64,000 bases of DNA, from positions 124,001 to 188,000 of the forward strand of contig NZ_BAGC01000040.1 of NCBI RefSeq assembly GCF_000308655.1. Direction: 5' to 3'. The translations under genes and the position numbers were made by a program. The stretch's first letter is position 1. Every line of letters begins with the position of its first letter. Shown in pieces: positions 53,673-63,178 of the stretch. The notes below the pieces were generated by a model. It was not told where the DNA came from and made no database searches. It was given only the letters and a program-made list of their open reading frames with translations. The DNA comes from Nocardia niigatensis NBRC 100131 (lineage in GTDB: Bacteria > Actinomycetota > Actinomycetes > Mycobacteriales > Mycobacteriaceae).

Positions 53673-56441
53673 CTATGCCTCCTGGACGGTGAGAGCGCCG
53701 GACTGCAGTTCGGGCAGGGCTTCGCGCTCGGTGTCGATCGCTTCTTCCGAGACGCCGAGATAGGCGCGCAGCACCTCCGGATTCGCCCGGATGGATTCCG
53801 GTGTCCCACTGGCGATGATCTTTCCGAGATCGAGCACGATCACCCGATCGCACAAGGTGAGAACCAGCTCCATATCGTGATCCACCAGCAGAATGGCGGT
53901 GCCGTCGTCGCGGACAGAACGCAATTTGTCTCCGAGCCAACGGCTTTCGTTGTTGTCCAGACCGGCGGCGGGTTCGTCCAGCAGCGCGAGGGCAGGGGCG
54001 GCGGCCAGCACCCGAGCCACCGAGACCAGCTGACGCTGGCCCTGCGACAGCGAGGACGCCGCGGCGTCGGCCATCCCGCTCAGCCCGAGCACCTCCAGAA
54101 TGTGCGAAACGCGCTGTGCCACAGGATGCTCAGAGCGCGATCGGGCAGCTCCGACGCGAACGTTCTCCGCCACGGTGAGATCGTCGTAGAGCTCCACGTC
54201 CTGGAAGCTGCGGCTTAGACCGGCTCGGCTGCGGGCATGCGGTGGTGCATCGCCGACAGCAGTACCGTCCAGCGTGACGGCCCCGGTCGCCGGTGCGAAG
54301 CCGGTGATCGCGTCGATCAGGGTCGTCTTGCCCGCACCGTTGGGCCCGATGAGCCCGACGATCTCGCCGGGGAACACCTCGAACGTCGCATTCGATACGG
54401 CAGCGACCGCACCATAGGACACGCTGACCTCATTGACCGACAGCAGCGCGGTGGCGGGATCGCGCGGCGGCCGCCGGTCGAGCACCGTGTCGCCGGGTGG
54501 TGTATGAGTAGCGCGGCGCACCGTGGGCCAAGGAACCCGTGGCAGCCGGCTGGCGATGCCGTCGGGATTGGTCATCACCGTGATGATGAGCAGGACTCCG
54601 CTGAGCACCGCATAGTAGTCACCGATGTGCAGGAAGCGGTCGACCAATAGATAGACCACACCTCCCGGAGCCATGAGACCCGCCAGGATCGCGCCTGTGA
54701 TCGAGGTGACGCCCGCCACGTACATGATGGCGAACAGCCCGATTCCGGCGAACACCGTGAACGGTTCGGGCGTGGCCAGGGTTTGCTGATATCCGAGCAG
54801 GGCTCCCGACAGGCCGGCGATGAAAGCGCCGATCGCGAAGGTGATCAGCTTGGTGCGGGCGACATCGATTCCCGCGGCCGCGGCCGATCGTTCGTTGGCG
54901 CGGACTGCGAGCATGTCGGTGCCGAGACTGCTCCGACGCAGCCACGCGACGGCGAGCCCGACCACGGTGAGTACCACCAGGCACAGCACGCCGAAGGCGA
55001 TCCTCGGATATGCGTGTCCCGCACCGATTCCGAGGTCGATCCCGAACAAGCGCGGGGTATCGATCGGGGCGCCCGCCACACCGCCATTGAGGCCTGGGTT
55101 GCGGAACCAGAAAGCCTCGACGAATACCGCCAGAGCAAGGGTCACCACGGTGAGCGGCAGACCGCGCACGCGCAGCGCGGGCATGCCGACTACCACCCCG
55201 ACAGCGGTCGCGAACAGTGCGGACAGGATCGGCGCGAACGGAAACGGCGCTCCCAGATGCTGATTCAGCACGCTCAACATGTAGGCCGATACACCCGCGA
55301 GAGTGAGCTGTGCGAGAGAGATCTGACCGGCGTATCCGGTCACGACCACCTGGGAGAGCGCGAGTACGCCGAAGATGATGCTGCTGATGACAGCCGCGCG
55401 GTAGCTTCCCGAGGTCGCCGTCAGCGCCGCGACGGCCACCATCAGAGCCAGTGCCACCGGAACCGCGATGTGATCCGGTCGCGGTGCGCGCCCGAGCGCT
55501 TTGCGTACCACGCTGCCGCGGTCGGGCAGAGCCCGGCCCCTCACAACGAGGAAGCCCAGGATCAGAAGCAGCGAAATCGCCTCGGCGGTGCCGGAATCCG
55601 GTATCCAGTCATAGATTCCCTGCAGGTTGGTCGCCTCGGCCTGTAGTGCGCCGATCACGATGCCCGCGGCAACGGTCAGCCAGATCGAACCGAAATTGCC
55701 GACCAGTGTCGCCGCGAGCGCCGGCACGATGAACATCGAATAGGCGACCGGATTCAGCGCGACGAGCGGCGCGATCAAGATGCCGCCGAGGCCCGCGACC
55801 ACCGACGACAATGCCCAGTTGCCGAACGCGATCCGATCCGGAGACAGACCTGTCAGATACGCACCCTTCTCGGACTCCGCGGCAGCTTCGGTAGCGACGC
55901 CGAAGCGGGTGAAGCGGAACAGGACGGTCGCCACGATGGCGAGTCCGACGATCGACATCGCGAGCCAGATCCGGTCGGCGGGTACGGTTCGGCCTCCGAT
56001 GCGGAAGGTCTCCAGTGAGAAGATCGGCTTGACCGCGACCAAGCCGGTGCCGACGCGTTGTGCGATCAGCGCCTGAATCACGATCATCAGGCCGATCGAC
56101 GCGACGGCCTTCGCCACCGCCGATGCGGTCCGCATCGGCCGGAACACCAGGGCGTAACAGAGCACGCCGAGGACGGCGGCGAGGACCAGAGAGATCGCCA
56201 TGGCCGGAGCGACATCCAAGGGCCCACCGAGATGGACCGACTTGGGCAGCCCCGGTATCGGAACCAGCAACTCCCCTTTGCGGAGCAGGGCATAGGTGTA
56301 CGCGGTGTACAACGCGATGGTGCCGGTCGCGAAGTTCACCACTCCGGAACTTTTGAACGTCATCACGAGCGCGAGCCCGATCGCCGCGTACACCGCCCCG
56401 TTTCCGAGGCCGAGCACAAGGTAGGAAAGATGGTCTGTCAT
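53673..56441 (-). CDS. LivH-LivM-LivG fusion of an ABC importer
   Basis: The 922-residue single chain contains LivH permease (about 1-300; GLALVMTFKSSGVVNFATGT), LivM permease (about 320-640; VVTGYAGQISLAQLTLAGVS and LGTDMLAVRANERSAAAAGI) and LivG ATPase (about 660-905; GLIGPNGAGKTTLIDAITGF, SLSQGQRQLVSVARVL, ALLDEPAAGLD). These are normally two or three separate proteins. With LivF and the lipoprotein it gives a full importer, probably for the compound degraded by neighbouring enzymes. The frame is uninterrupted. Confidence 0.93.
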   Translation of the reverse strand: MTDHLSYLVLGLGNGAVYAAIGLALVMTFKSSGVVNFATGTIALYTAYTYALLRKGELLVPIPGLPKSVHLGGPLDVAPAMAISLVLAAVLGVLCYALVFRPMRTASAVAKAVASIGLMIVIQALIAQRVGTGLVAVKPIFSLETFRIGGRTVPADRIWLAMSIVGLAIVATVLFRFTRFGVATEAAAESEKGAYLTGLSPDRIAFGNWALSSVVAGLGGILIAPLVALNPVAYSMFIVPALAATLVGNFGSIWLTVAAGIVIGALQAEATNLQGIYDWIPDSGTAEAISLLLILGFLVVRGRALPDRGSVVRKALGRAPRPDHIAVPVALALMVAVAALTATSGSYRAAVISSIIFGVLALSQVVVTGYAGQISLAQLTLAGVSAYMLSVLNQHLGAPFPFAPILSALFATAVGVVVGMPALRVRGLPLTVVTLALAVFVEAFWFRNPGLNGGVAGAPIDTPRLFGIDLGIGAGHAYPRIAFGVLCLVVLTVVGLAVAWLRRSSLGTDMLAVRANERSAAAAGIDVARTKLITFAIGAFIAGLSGALLGYQQTLATPEPFTVFAGIGLFAIMYVAGVTSITGAILAGLMAPGGVVYLLVDRFLHIGDYYAVLSGVLLIITVMTNPDGIASRLPRVPWPTVRRATHTPPGDTVLDRRPPRDPATALLSVNEVSVSYGAVAAVSNATFEVFPGEIVGLIGPNGAGKTTLIDAITGFAPATGAVTLDGTAVGDAPPHARSRAGLSRSFQDVELYDDLTVAENVRVGAARSRSEHPVAQRVSHILEVLGLSGMADAAASSLSQGQRQLVSVARVLAAAPALALLDEPAAGLDNNESRWLGDKLRSVRDDGTAILLVDHDMELVLTLCDRVIVLDLGKIIASGTPESIRANPEVLRAYLGVSEEAIDTEREALPELQSGALTVQEA

Positions 56442-56479
56442 CGCGATCTCTCTGGCCGAATCCTGTTGTTACCCTTGAC

Positions 56480-57724
56480 TTATCCGGTCACTTCGAGATT
56501 CACCGGAACACCCTTGTCGTTGATCTGGCCGATCAGCATCTGGCGCGAGCAGATCGAGGGCATCTGAGGCACGGCGGTGCCGTTGCAGGTGAAGGTCACA
56601 CCGCCGCCGGCCGGCATCTCGACGTTCTGGGCGGTCTTCAGGGCCTGCTTGATACCGGCTGCATCGACCTGACCCTGCAGGTTCTTGGTGGCCCCCACCA
56701 ACGCCATCACGATCTGGTAGCCCGACGATGCCGCCCCGGTGATGTTCACATCGGATGCGTACTTCTGGAGCACCGACCGGTAGAGAACTGTGTCCGGCCG
56801 GTCGGAGAGGTAGTCCGTCGCAGTGATGCCGATACTGCCCTTTACCGCGTCCATCCCGATGATGTTGGTGACCGCGGGGTCCAGGCAGACCGGGATGTAG
56901 ACCTTCTTCGTGCTCGGATCCGTGGTCTGGATCGCCTTGTACACCGAGGTGCAGGTCGCGGCGTCGGCGATGACGCTGACCCCGTCCGGCTTGGCCGACA
57001 GACCCGATGTGACCAGCGGGGTGGGATCCGGCACGCCGAGGGCGATGGGCACCACCTTCAGCTCGACACCGGCGGCCTGGAAGATCGGCGCGCCCATCGC
57101 GTTGATCATCGCGCCCATCCCGCCGCCGTCACTGGCGAAGAGGGCGAACGACTTCATGTTCTCCTTCTTGGCCGCCTGCGCCATGGCGACGATGGTTCCC
57201 GACAATCCGGCCGACAACGACGAAGATTCCGGCGAAGTCAACTCGACCTGCGAGACGCCGTTGAGCGTGACATACGGGATTCCCGCCCCGGCGACGATCG
57301 GCACGATGACCGCACCCTGGGAGGTGCCGGGCGACAGTACGGCCGCGACCTTCTGCTCGACCAGCTCGTTGGCGCACTTGGTGGCCGAGGTCGGTTCCTC
57401 CTGCTGCTTGCACACCACGAGATCGATCGGGCGGCCCGCCAATCCGCCGCCATTTTTGTTCACGTACTGGACAGCCGCCTGCGCTCCTTCGCGCATCTCC
57501 GGGATCGAGACGACCGCGCCGCCCTCGGTGGAGATGAAGCCGATCTTCACCGGATCGCCGGTCGCGGCATGGTCGGGCAACGACGTCGTCGAAGCACCGG
57601 CGACCGCGCTGTTGTCCGACTTGTTGTCACTGCTGCACGCCGCCGCGCCCAACGCGCCCAACAGGGCCAAGGTGCTGATTCCGGCAACTGTTCGCCGGTG
57701 CCGGGTGAGTCCGCCAAGTTTCAT
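56480..57724 (-). CDS. ABC importer substrate-binding lipoprotein (LivJ-like)
   Basis: The 414-residue protein has a signal peptide (HRRTVAGISTLALLGALGAA) with lipobox LGAAAC and cysteine near 28. A Periplas_BP_6 domain (PVKIGFISTEGGAVVSIPEM, then VAAVLSPGTSQGAVIVPIVA) follows. The ATG at 57724 has AAGGAG ten bases upstream. It lies 38 bases before the permease fusion. The ligand is not predictable; members bind amino acids, aromatic acids and other small acids. Confidence 0.92.
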   Translation of the reverse strand: MKLGGLTRHRRTVAGISTLALLGALGAAACSSDNKSDNSAVAGASTTSLPDHAATGDPVKIGFISTEGGAVVSIPEMREGAQAAVQYVNKNGGGLAGRPIDLVVCKQQEEPTSATKCANELVEQKVAAVLSPGTSQGAVIVPIVAGAGIPYVTLNGVSQVELTSPESSSLSAGLSGTIVAMAQAAKKENMKSFALFASDGGGMGAMINAMGAPIFQAAGVELKVVPIALGVPDPTPLVTSGLSAKPDGVSVIADAATCTSVYKAIQTTDPSTKKVYIPVCLDPAVTNIIGMDAVKGSIGITATDYLSDRPDTVLYRSVLQKYASDVNITGAASSGYQIVMALVGATKNLQGQVDAAGIKQALKTAQNVEMPAGGGVTFTCNGTAVPQMPSICSRQMLIGQINDKGVPVNLEVTG

Positions 57725-57825
57725 GATCAAAGATCTCCTTCTGGCGAAGAGCAGGCAGGCCCGGGCGTTCGCCGGCACCGCTCACCCTTCGCATGATGTG
57801 CATCACAGTCGGATGTCAGCGGCGA

Positions 57826-57846
57826 TTATGTGCGGATCGCACACAA
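57826..57846. promoter_or_regulatory. Inverted repeat in the importer/IclR-2 divergent region
   Basis: TTATGTGCGGATCGCACACAA has a perfect TGTGCG/CGCACA core around GAT. It lies midway in the 293-base gap between the lipoprotein gene (start 57724) and the IclR-type gene (58018), so it is a good candidate operator. An AT-rich TTTTCTAATTGAAATAG stretch further right may hold the -10 of the regulator gene. Confidence 0.55.
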
Positions 57847-58017
57847 GGCCACGGACACCGTTTCCCGGCCACCGGGATAACGCTCGCGGGAATCTCGCGC
57901 TCGGCCCGCTTGACGGCGACCGGGTGACCCACTTCACAGATCGATGACGGTGTGCCACTATTTTCTAATTGAAATAGCGACGTCAGATCGTCGATGTGTG
58001 TCAACGAGGAGCACAAA

Positions 58018-58791
58018 ATGACCGTTAGGCAGGAGATTCGGCCGACGGAGGCGAACGCCCCCAGCAACATTCTCGACCGGATGACCCTCGTCCTCGAGGC
58101 CTTCGACGGACACGAAAGCCTCGGCCTCACCGACATCGTCTACCGGACCGGCCTGCCCCGCTCATCGGCACATCGGATGCTCGATCGGCTGGTGTACCTG
58201 CGCTGGCTGCACCGGCAGGGCCGCAACTACAGTCTCGGCATCCGGCTGGTCGAACTGGGCTCGCTGGCGGTCCACCAGGACCGCGTGCACGCCGCGGCGG
58301 GTGAACACCTGCACCACCTCTACCGAGCCACCGGCATGGTGGTGCACCTGGCGGTTCTCGACGGTGACGACGTGGTGTACCTGGACAAGATCGGCGGACG
58401 GCTGGCCGCCCAGGTGCCGACCCGCGTCGGCGGACGCCTGCCCGCAGCCAGAACGGCGCTGGGCAAGGCGCTGCTGGCGTTCGACAATCCCGAGGCGCCC
58501 GACGGGGAATCGATCCGCCAGCTGGGGTACGCGGCGGAACGAAACGGTGCGCTCAGCGGCTTCGGATGTATCGCCGCACCAATCGGAGAGATCGGTGAGG
58601 CGAAGACCGCGGTGTCGATCTGCGGCCCTCTGAACCGAATGTCGTTCGACAGCCGCATGACCACACCGGTCCAGCTCACGGCCGTCGCCATCGCGCGCAG
58701 CCTCAACACCGGCTTCGTCACCCCGACCTTGCAGCGCCGAAACATCCTGCGATCGCTACCGACCGCGCCCTCCGTCCTGGCGGAAGGCTGA
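58018..58791 (+). CDS. IclR-family transcriptional regulator (2)
   Basis: The ATG at 58018 follows CGAGGAG. The 257-residue protein has the winged helix (LGLTDIVYRTGLPRSSAHRM) and an effector domain (HLYRATGMVVHLAVLDGDDV, then LSGFGCIAAPIG). It is divergent from the ABC importer and probably controls it. Its stop and that of the convergent PadR gene are one base apart. It shares the PRSSAHR recognition-helix sequence with IclR-1, so the two may read similar sites. Confidence 0.9.
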   Translation: MTVRQEIRPTEANAPSNILDRMTLVLEAFDGHESLGLTDIVYRTGLPRSSAHRMLDRLVYLRWLHRQGRNYSLGIRLVELGSLAVHQDRVHAAAGEHLHHLYRATGMVVHLAVLDGDDVVYLDKIGGRLAAQVPTRVGGRLPAARTALGKALLAFDNPEAPDGESIRQLGYAAERNGALSGFGCIAAPIGEIGEAKTAVSICGPLNRMSFDSRMTTPVQLTAVAIARSLNTGFVTPTLQRRNILRSLPTAPSVLAEG

Positions 58792-58792
58792 C

Positions 58793-59473
58793 CTATTCCG
58801 ATCGATCCCCGGAATCCGGATCGTCGTCGCCGACGGTGCGCCAACTGCCCGGGTGACGTGGCACCGGCAGTCCATACTCGTCGGTGATCACCGAGGAACG
58901 ATAATGCTCTGCCGCGGTGTCGATGTCGGCGAGCAACTTCTCGGCCAGTTCGATCTCGGCCTCGAAATAGCGCTGCGACCACCGCAGGCTCATCTGACTG
59001 AAGGCCCACCCCGGTTCGGGATCCGACCGATCGGCGTGACGCCCCGCCCGCCGCGCGCGATCGCGCAGATTGTCGATGTGGGTTCGCACGATGCGCTTCA
59101 GCTGTTCGGGATCGTGCAAGTGCCCCATCCAAAGACGAAGCATCACACCATGTTTGAGCACCGGCATATCCACGTCGGAGTCTCTGGACCAATTCCGCAG
59201 AGCAAGCAGACCGGCCGCGGTGATCCGGTAGCGCCGCCGATTGCGTATCCCCTCGTCCGCGACCATCCGAGACTGCACCAGCGAGAGATCTTCGAGCTTC
59301 TTGAGCTCACCGTAGATCTGGCTGACCGAGGGGCTCCAGTAGAAGAACCCGATGCTCCAGTCCGCCCACTTCTTCAGCTCGTTGCCGGTCAACTCCTCGC
59401 CGAAGGACAGCATGCCCAGCACAGCCCAGCTCGTAGCCGCCAGGCTCGGGAAAGGATCGACGTCCGCACACAT
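58793..59473 (-). CDS. PadR-family transcriptional regulator
   Basis: The 226-residue protein reads SWAVLGMLSFGEELTGNELK, VSQIYGELKKLEDLSLVQSR and RRRYRITAAGLLALRNW, the PadR winged helix. A longer C-terminal helical dimerisation domain of the Vir_act_alpha_C type follows (SLRWSQRYFEAEIELAEKLL). PadR proteins are mostly repressors of catabolic or export genes. It is divergent from the Dabb/SDR operon at 59578. Confidence 0.87.
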   Translation of the reverse strand: MCADVDPFPSLAATSWAVLGMLSFGEELTGNELKKWADWSIGFFYWSPSVSQIYGELKKLEDLSLVQSRMVADEGIRNRRRYRITAAGLLALRNWSRDSDVDMPVLKHGVMLRLWMGHLHDPEQLKRIVRTHIDNLRDRARRAGRHADRSDPEPGWAFSQMSLRWSQRYFEAEIELAEKLLADIDTAAEHYRSSVITDEYGLPVPRHPGSWRTVGDDDPDSGDRSE

Positions 59474-59577
59474 GATTGCCCAGCCTACAAGGCGTTCTGC
59501 GCCACCCGGTTCGCGTTGCTCCCGGCTGACGGGAAGGTGCGGATCGGCTCGGTTGTGTCCCGCCTACGTTGATCACC

Positions 59578-59925
59578 ATGAGCGACAGCACCATCTACAT
59601 CATCGACCGGATTGTGCTCGAACCCGGCAAGGCGCGCGCTTTCATCGACGCCTATCTGAACGAGTACGCGCCCGGCGCGCTAGCGCGCGGACTCACGTTG
59701 GATCGAGTTCTGGTCAGCCCGCCCGCCTGGATCGACCAGGAGAGCACTGTCGTCACCGCCACCTGGACCGTCGAGGGTCCGCAGCAGTGGTGGGCCGCGG
59801 CCTTGAAAGGCCGTCACGATCCGGCGTACGCGCAATGGTGGAACTCGGTCTCCCCCATGATCATCGAACGCGATCGGTCCATGGCCGCCGCGGCCGACGC
59901 CGTGGAAGGACTGTGCAATGTATAA
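59578..59925 (+). CDS. Small pathway protein, NIPSNAP/Dabb-like (115 aa)
   Basis: The ATG at 59578 (MSDSTIYIIDRIVLEPGKAR) is preferred over one nine bases upstream. The 115-residue protein shows the beta-alpha-beta pattern of dimeric alpha-beta barrels, with a Trp-rich segment (GPQQWWAAALKG, AYAQWWNSV). Such small proteins act as cyclases, isomerases or monooxygenases. It overlaps the next gene by eight bases. Confidence 0.68.
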   Translation: MSDSTIYIIDRIVLEPGKARAFIDAYLNEYAPGALARGLTLDRVLVSPPAWIDQESTVVTATWTVEGPQQWWAAALKGRHDPAYAQWWNSVSPMIIERDRSMAAAADAVEGLCNV

Positions 59926-60607
59926 GGTCACGCGCCTGCTCCACCTGACCCATCCGGCGGCGACCGACGCCGTACTCCGCGAAGTCACCGTTGCCGCCGA
60001 GTCGACCCCGGCGCACCACAAGCTCATCGCGGCGACCATGCCCGGGGCCCGTAACGGCGGAGACATCCTGGCCCACTTCCAGTTCGAGTCGGAGGCGGAA
60101 TGGTCGCACTCGCGTGCGCCGATCGACGCCGTGACCTCCGGGCCCTCGATCCGCAGCACCGAATCCGTTCAATACATCGGCGGGTCGGCCGCACAGGATT
60201 GGACGGGACGCCGCCGATCCACGAGCGTTCCCACCGTCTACCGGACATTGCTGCTGCGCGTGGACGATTCGGCGTCACCGTCCGAAGTGAGCCGGTTCGA
60301 ACACGCGATGGTGCAGATGCCCGAACACGTCTCGGGAATTCAGGCTTGGCAGCTGAGCCGGGTCGCCCACGCGACCGGCACGACGCGCTGGACACACGTG
60401 TGGGAGCAGGAGTTCATCGATGCGGACGCGCTGCTCGGGTCCTACATGAATCATCCGGTGCACTGGGGTCATGTCGACCGCTGGTTCGATCCGGAGTGCC
60501 CGGAGCGGATCGTGAAAGACCGTGTGTGCCACAGCTTTTGCGCTATATCCAAGCCGATCATCATCGATACCGCGCCGACGGCACTGTCGGCGGCGCAGCA
60601 CCGTTAG
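59918..60607 (+). CDS. Dabb-domain (stress-response barrel) protein
   Basis: The 229-residue protein appears to hold two ferredoxin-like halves; the second has the Dabb pattern TVYRTLLLRVDDSASPSEVS, EHVSGIQAWQLSR, and WTHVWEQEFIDADALLGSYM followed by NHPVHWGHVDRWF. The YMNHPVH element is characteristic of Dabb proteins. It could be a lyase or isomerase, and it is cotranscribed with the gene before it and the SDR after it. Confidence 0.75.
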   Translation: MYKVTRLLHLTHPAATDAVLREVTVAAESTPAHHKLIAATMPGARNGGDILAHFQFESEAEWSHSRAPIDAVTSGPSIRSTESVQYIGGSAAQDWTGRRRSTSVPTVYRTLLLRVDDSASPSEVSRFEHAMVQMPEHVSGIQAWQLSRVAHATGTTRWTHVWEQEFIDADALLGSYMNHPVHWGHVDRWFDPECPERIVKDRVCHSFCAISKPIIIDTAPTALSAAQHR

Positions 60608-60658
60608 CAGCGCCTCCGCCGTCGGAGCCTCCAACCACTCGGAACGGGAGAAATCCAC

Positions 60659-61465
60659 ATGTCGAAACTGCAGCGCTACGCCGGCCGGCGCGTCCTGGTC
60701 ACCGGTGGTGGGTCCGGAATCGGTCAGGCCACCGTACTGAGAATTCTCGACGAAGGCGGCCGGGTCGCAGCGGCCGACATCAGCGAGACGGGGCTGAAGG
60801 ACACCCTCGCCAAGGCCGGCGACGCGGGTGAGCGCCTGCACACCGTCGTCACCGATATCGGAGACGAGGAATCCGTGCGCACCGCAGTCGCGGACGCTGT
60901 GGGGTGGCTCGGCGGTCTCGACACGCTCGTCAACGCGGCCGGCGTGCTGCGCTCGGGGCACTTCGAACAGACCACCCTCGCCGAGTTCGAGCAGGTGCTG
61001 CGGGTCAACCTTGTCGGAACCTTCCTGGTGACCAGGGAGTCGATCGCTGCGCTGCGTCAGGGCACTGCTCCGGCGGTGGTCAATTTCAGCTCCACCTCCT
61101 CGATGTTCGCGCACCCGTACATGTCCGCCTACGCCGCGTCCAAGGGCGGCATCCAATCGATGACCCACGCGTTGGCCATGGAATTCAGCAAGCAGGGCAT
61201 CCGATTCAACAGTGTGCAACCCGGGTCGATCTCCTCGGGCATGACCGACGGCACCGGCGAGGCCAAGCAGAGCGTCGGCCCGGGTCTGCCCGCCGACGCA
61301 GACTTCACGCTGTTCACCAAGGTCGCGCCCGCGCTCCCCCTGCCCGACGGCGCCATCTTCGCCGGGCCGGATTCGGCGGCATCGGTCGTGGCGATGCTCG
61401 GCTCACCTGACGCGTATTTCATCACCGGCACCGAGGTCCGCGTCGACGGCGGCTCGCATATGTGA
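60659..61465 (+). CDS. Short-chain dehydrogenase/reductase
   Basis: The 268-residue classical SDR reads RVLVTGGGSGIGQATVLRIL, AAADIS (Asp, suggesting NAD), NAAGVLRSG, VNFSSTSSMFAHPYMSAYAA with the YxxxK active site, and the C-terminal SPDAYFITGTEVRVDGGSHM. GGGAGAAA precedes the ATG. It oxidises or reduces an alcohol/ketone pair, probably in the same pathway as the upstream Dabb proteins. A perfect terminator follows. Confidence 0.9.
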   Translation: MSKLQRYAGRRVLVTGGGSGIGQATVLRILDEGGRVAAADISETGLKDTLAKAGDAGERLHTVVTDIGDEESVRTAVADAVGWLGGLDTLVNAAGVLRSGHFEQTTLAEFEQVLRVNLVGTFLVTRESIAALRQGTAPAVVNFSSTSSMFAHPYMSAYAASKGGIQSMTHALAMEFSKQGIRFNSVQPGSISSGMTDGTGEAKQSVGPGLPADADFTLFTKVAPALPLPDGAIFAGPDSAASVVAMLGSPDAYFITGTEVRVDGGSHM

Positions 61466-61498
61466 CCCCCACCGGATCGCGGCCGGACACGAGCGAAT

Positions 61499-61540
61499 GG
61501 CCCCTGGACCGGAGAACTCACAGTTTCCGGTCCAGGGGCC
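61499..61540. terminator. Terminator between SDR and thioesterase genes
   Basis: GGCCCCTGGACCGGA and its exact complement form a 15-bp stem with a 12-base loop, 34 bases after the SDR stop and 87 bases before the convergent thioesterase stop. Confidence 0.8.
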
Positions 61541-61626
61541 GTTTCCGTGCATGCGGGGTCGGCCACCGACAGCAGCCGCGGCCCCGCCAGTGGAGCCGTA
61601 CCGGGGCAGCCCACAGACAGCTGCGG

Positions 61627-62217
61627 CTAGGTCGGCTCGCGGGGCCGGATGAGCACGCCTTCGGCGGCCACCGTCATCCCCTCGGCGTCCGCGAGATGGG
61701 CAGAGGCGAAGGTCTTGACGCCCTCGTGCCGGTCCACCCGGGCTTCGGCGCGCAGCCGGCCCAGACTCATCGGTCGCAAGTACCGCACCGTGAGTGTGGC
61801 GGTCCAGGCCGGCTGTCCGGGCCGGTACGCGGCGGATCCGAGCAGCTGGTCGAGAATGAGGGCGGAGATCCCGCCGTGCACGCAGCCGGGCGGGCCTTCG
61901 TACGCGGCCCCGAGTTCGGCTTCACACCACACCGACCCGTCCGGCTCACGCTCGATCACCAGCGGCGGCGCGACTGGATTGCGCAGGCCGACCGCGACGT
62001 TCCCCCACGTCATGATGCGACCGGCGGCGGTTCGCCGGATGCCGAACGATCCCGGGACCAGCCGCCGCGACAGCAACCGGGTGGCTTCGTCGATCAATGC
62101 CTGCGCCTGCACCACCGTGCCCGAGTCGGTCTCGGTGCGAACGGCGGCATCGATCAACCGCCGCACCGACTGTGTCAACGGCTCGTACATCGCACGGTCG
62201 CACTCGAATTCGTCCAC
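61627..62217 (-). CDS. PaaI-family hotdog thioesterase
   Basis: The 196-residue protein has a helical N-terminal region (about 70 residues) and a hotdog domain with GCVHGGISALILDQLLGSAA (the HGG motif of PaaI-type thioesterases) and TATLTVRYLRPMSLGRLRAE. It probably hydrolyses an acyl-CoA of the surrounding catabolic pathway. The GTG start lies 13 bases after the upstream hydrolase stop; an ATG at 62190 is the alternative. Confidence 0.85.
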   Translation of the reverse strand: MDEFECDRAMYEPLTQSVRRLIDAAVRTETDSGTVVQAQALIDEATRLLSRRLVPGSFGIRRTAAGRIMTWGNVAVGLRNPVAPPLVIEREPDGSVWCEAELGAAYEGPPGCVHGGISALILDQLLGSAAYRPGQPAWTATLTVRYLRPMSLGRLRAEARVDRHEGVKTFASAHLADAEGMTVAAEGVLIRPREPT

Positions 62218-62230
62218 CGAGCTACGGGGG

Positions 62231-63094
62231 TCAGCGGGCCAGGAAGGCCAGCACCACGGCTTCCCAGGCTTCCTTCTGCTCGACCATCACCCAGTGCCCG
62301 CAGTTGGGGAAGATATGAATCTCGCCGTTGCGCACTGTGCGCATGGGCAGCAGCGCCATGTCCACCGGACTGACCCGGTCGTCCCGGCCCCAGGTGATCA
62401 GCACCGGCGCGGTGATCCGGCCGAGCTTGGCCCAGCCCGGTGTCTCGGCGGCCCGGGCCGCCTCGGCCATCCGCGCCAGCGCCGCCCGGCCGTACATGCG
62501 GCGTGAGTTCTCCAGTGTCGCCGGATCGGTGGCCTGTTCCCAGCGCTGCTCGACCAACTCCTCGGTCACCAACGCCGGGTCGTAGACCATCGAATGCAGC
62601 CAGGCGATCAGCGCTTCCCGCGTCGGGTTCTCGACGAACTCGCTCAGCCGGATGATCCCCTCGCCCGGGGAGGCGCTGAACAGCGGCGTGCCGATCCCGC
62701 CTATGGTGACCAGCCGGTCCACCCGCTCGGGATTCGCCAGCGCGAAATCGGTGGCGACAAAGCCGCCCATGGAATTGCCGATGATCCGCACCCGGTCCAG
62801 GCCGAGCCCGTCCAGGAAGGCGGCGACCGCCTGCTGGGCGGACATCATCGGGTGCGGAGCGCCGAAGTCGTCGCTGACCCCGAAGCCGGGGAATTCCAGC
62901 ACGAGCGTGCGGTAGTGGGGCGCGAACACCGGCACGTTGTCGCCGAAGTTGCGCCATCCCGAGACACCCGGGCCGGAGCCGTGCAGCAGGAGCAGGGGCG
63001 GGCCGTCGCCGCTCTCGCGGTAGCGCAATACGCCTTGCTCGGTGGGCAGTTCCCGCAGTTCGGGGACGACTCTGGTTTCGACCGGTGTGCTCAT
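62231..63094 (-). CDS. Meta-cleavage-product-type alpha/beta hydrolase (HsaD/BphD-like)
   Basis: The 287-residue hydrolase reads LLLLHGSGPGVSGWRNF, the nucleophile motif RIIGNSMGGFVATDFAL, the acid in ITWGRDDRVSP and the histidine in FPNCGHWVMVEQ. HGSGPG and GNSMGG are characteristic of C-C bond hydrolases such as BphD and HsaD. The ATG at 63094 is chosen over the longer frame. It could also cleave an ester from the monooxygenase. It is in a probable operon with the flavin reductase. Confidence 0.88.
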   Translation of the reverse strand: MSTPVETRVVPELRELPTEQGVLRYRESGDGPPLLLLHGSGPGVSGWRNFGDNVPVFAPHYRTLVLEFPGFGVSDDFGAPHPMMSAQQAVAAFLDGLGLDRVRIIGNSMGGFVATDFALANPERVDRLVTIGGIGTPLFSASPGEGIIRLSEFVENPTREALIAWLHSMVYDPALVTEELVEQRWEQATDPATLENSRRMYGRAALARMAEAARAAETPGWAKLGRITAPVLITWGRDDRVSPVDMALLPMRTVRNGEIHIFPNCGHWVMVEQKEAWEAVVLAFLAR

Positions 63095-63178
63095 GCCCCG
63101 AGCCTGCCACCGCGGGAAGCAGTTTCCGGGCCTGTTCCCGTTGAGCGGCACGCCTTTTCGGGCCGGCGCATCGGCAAC

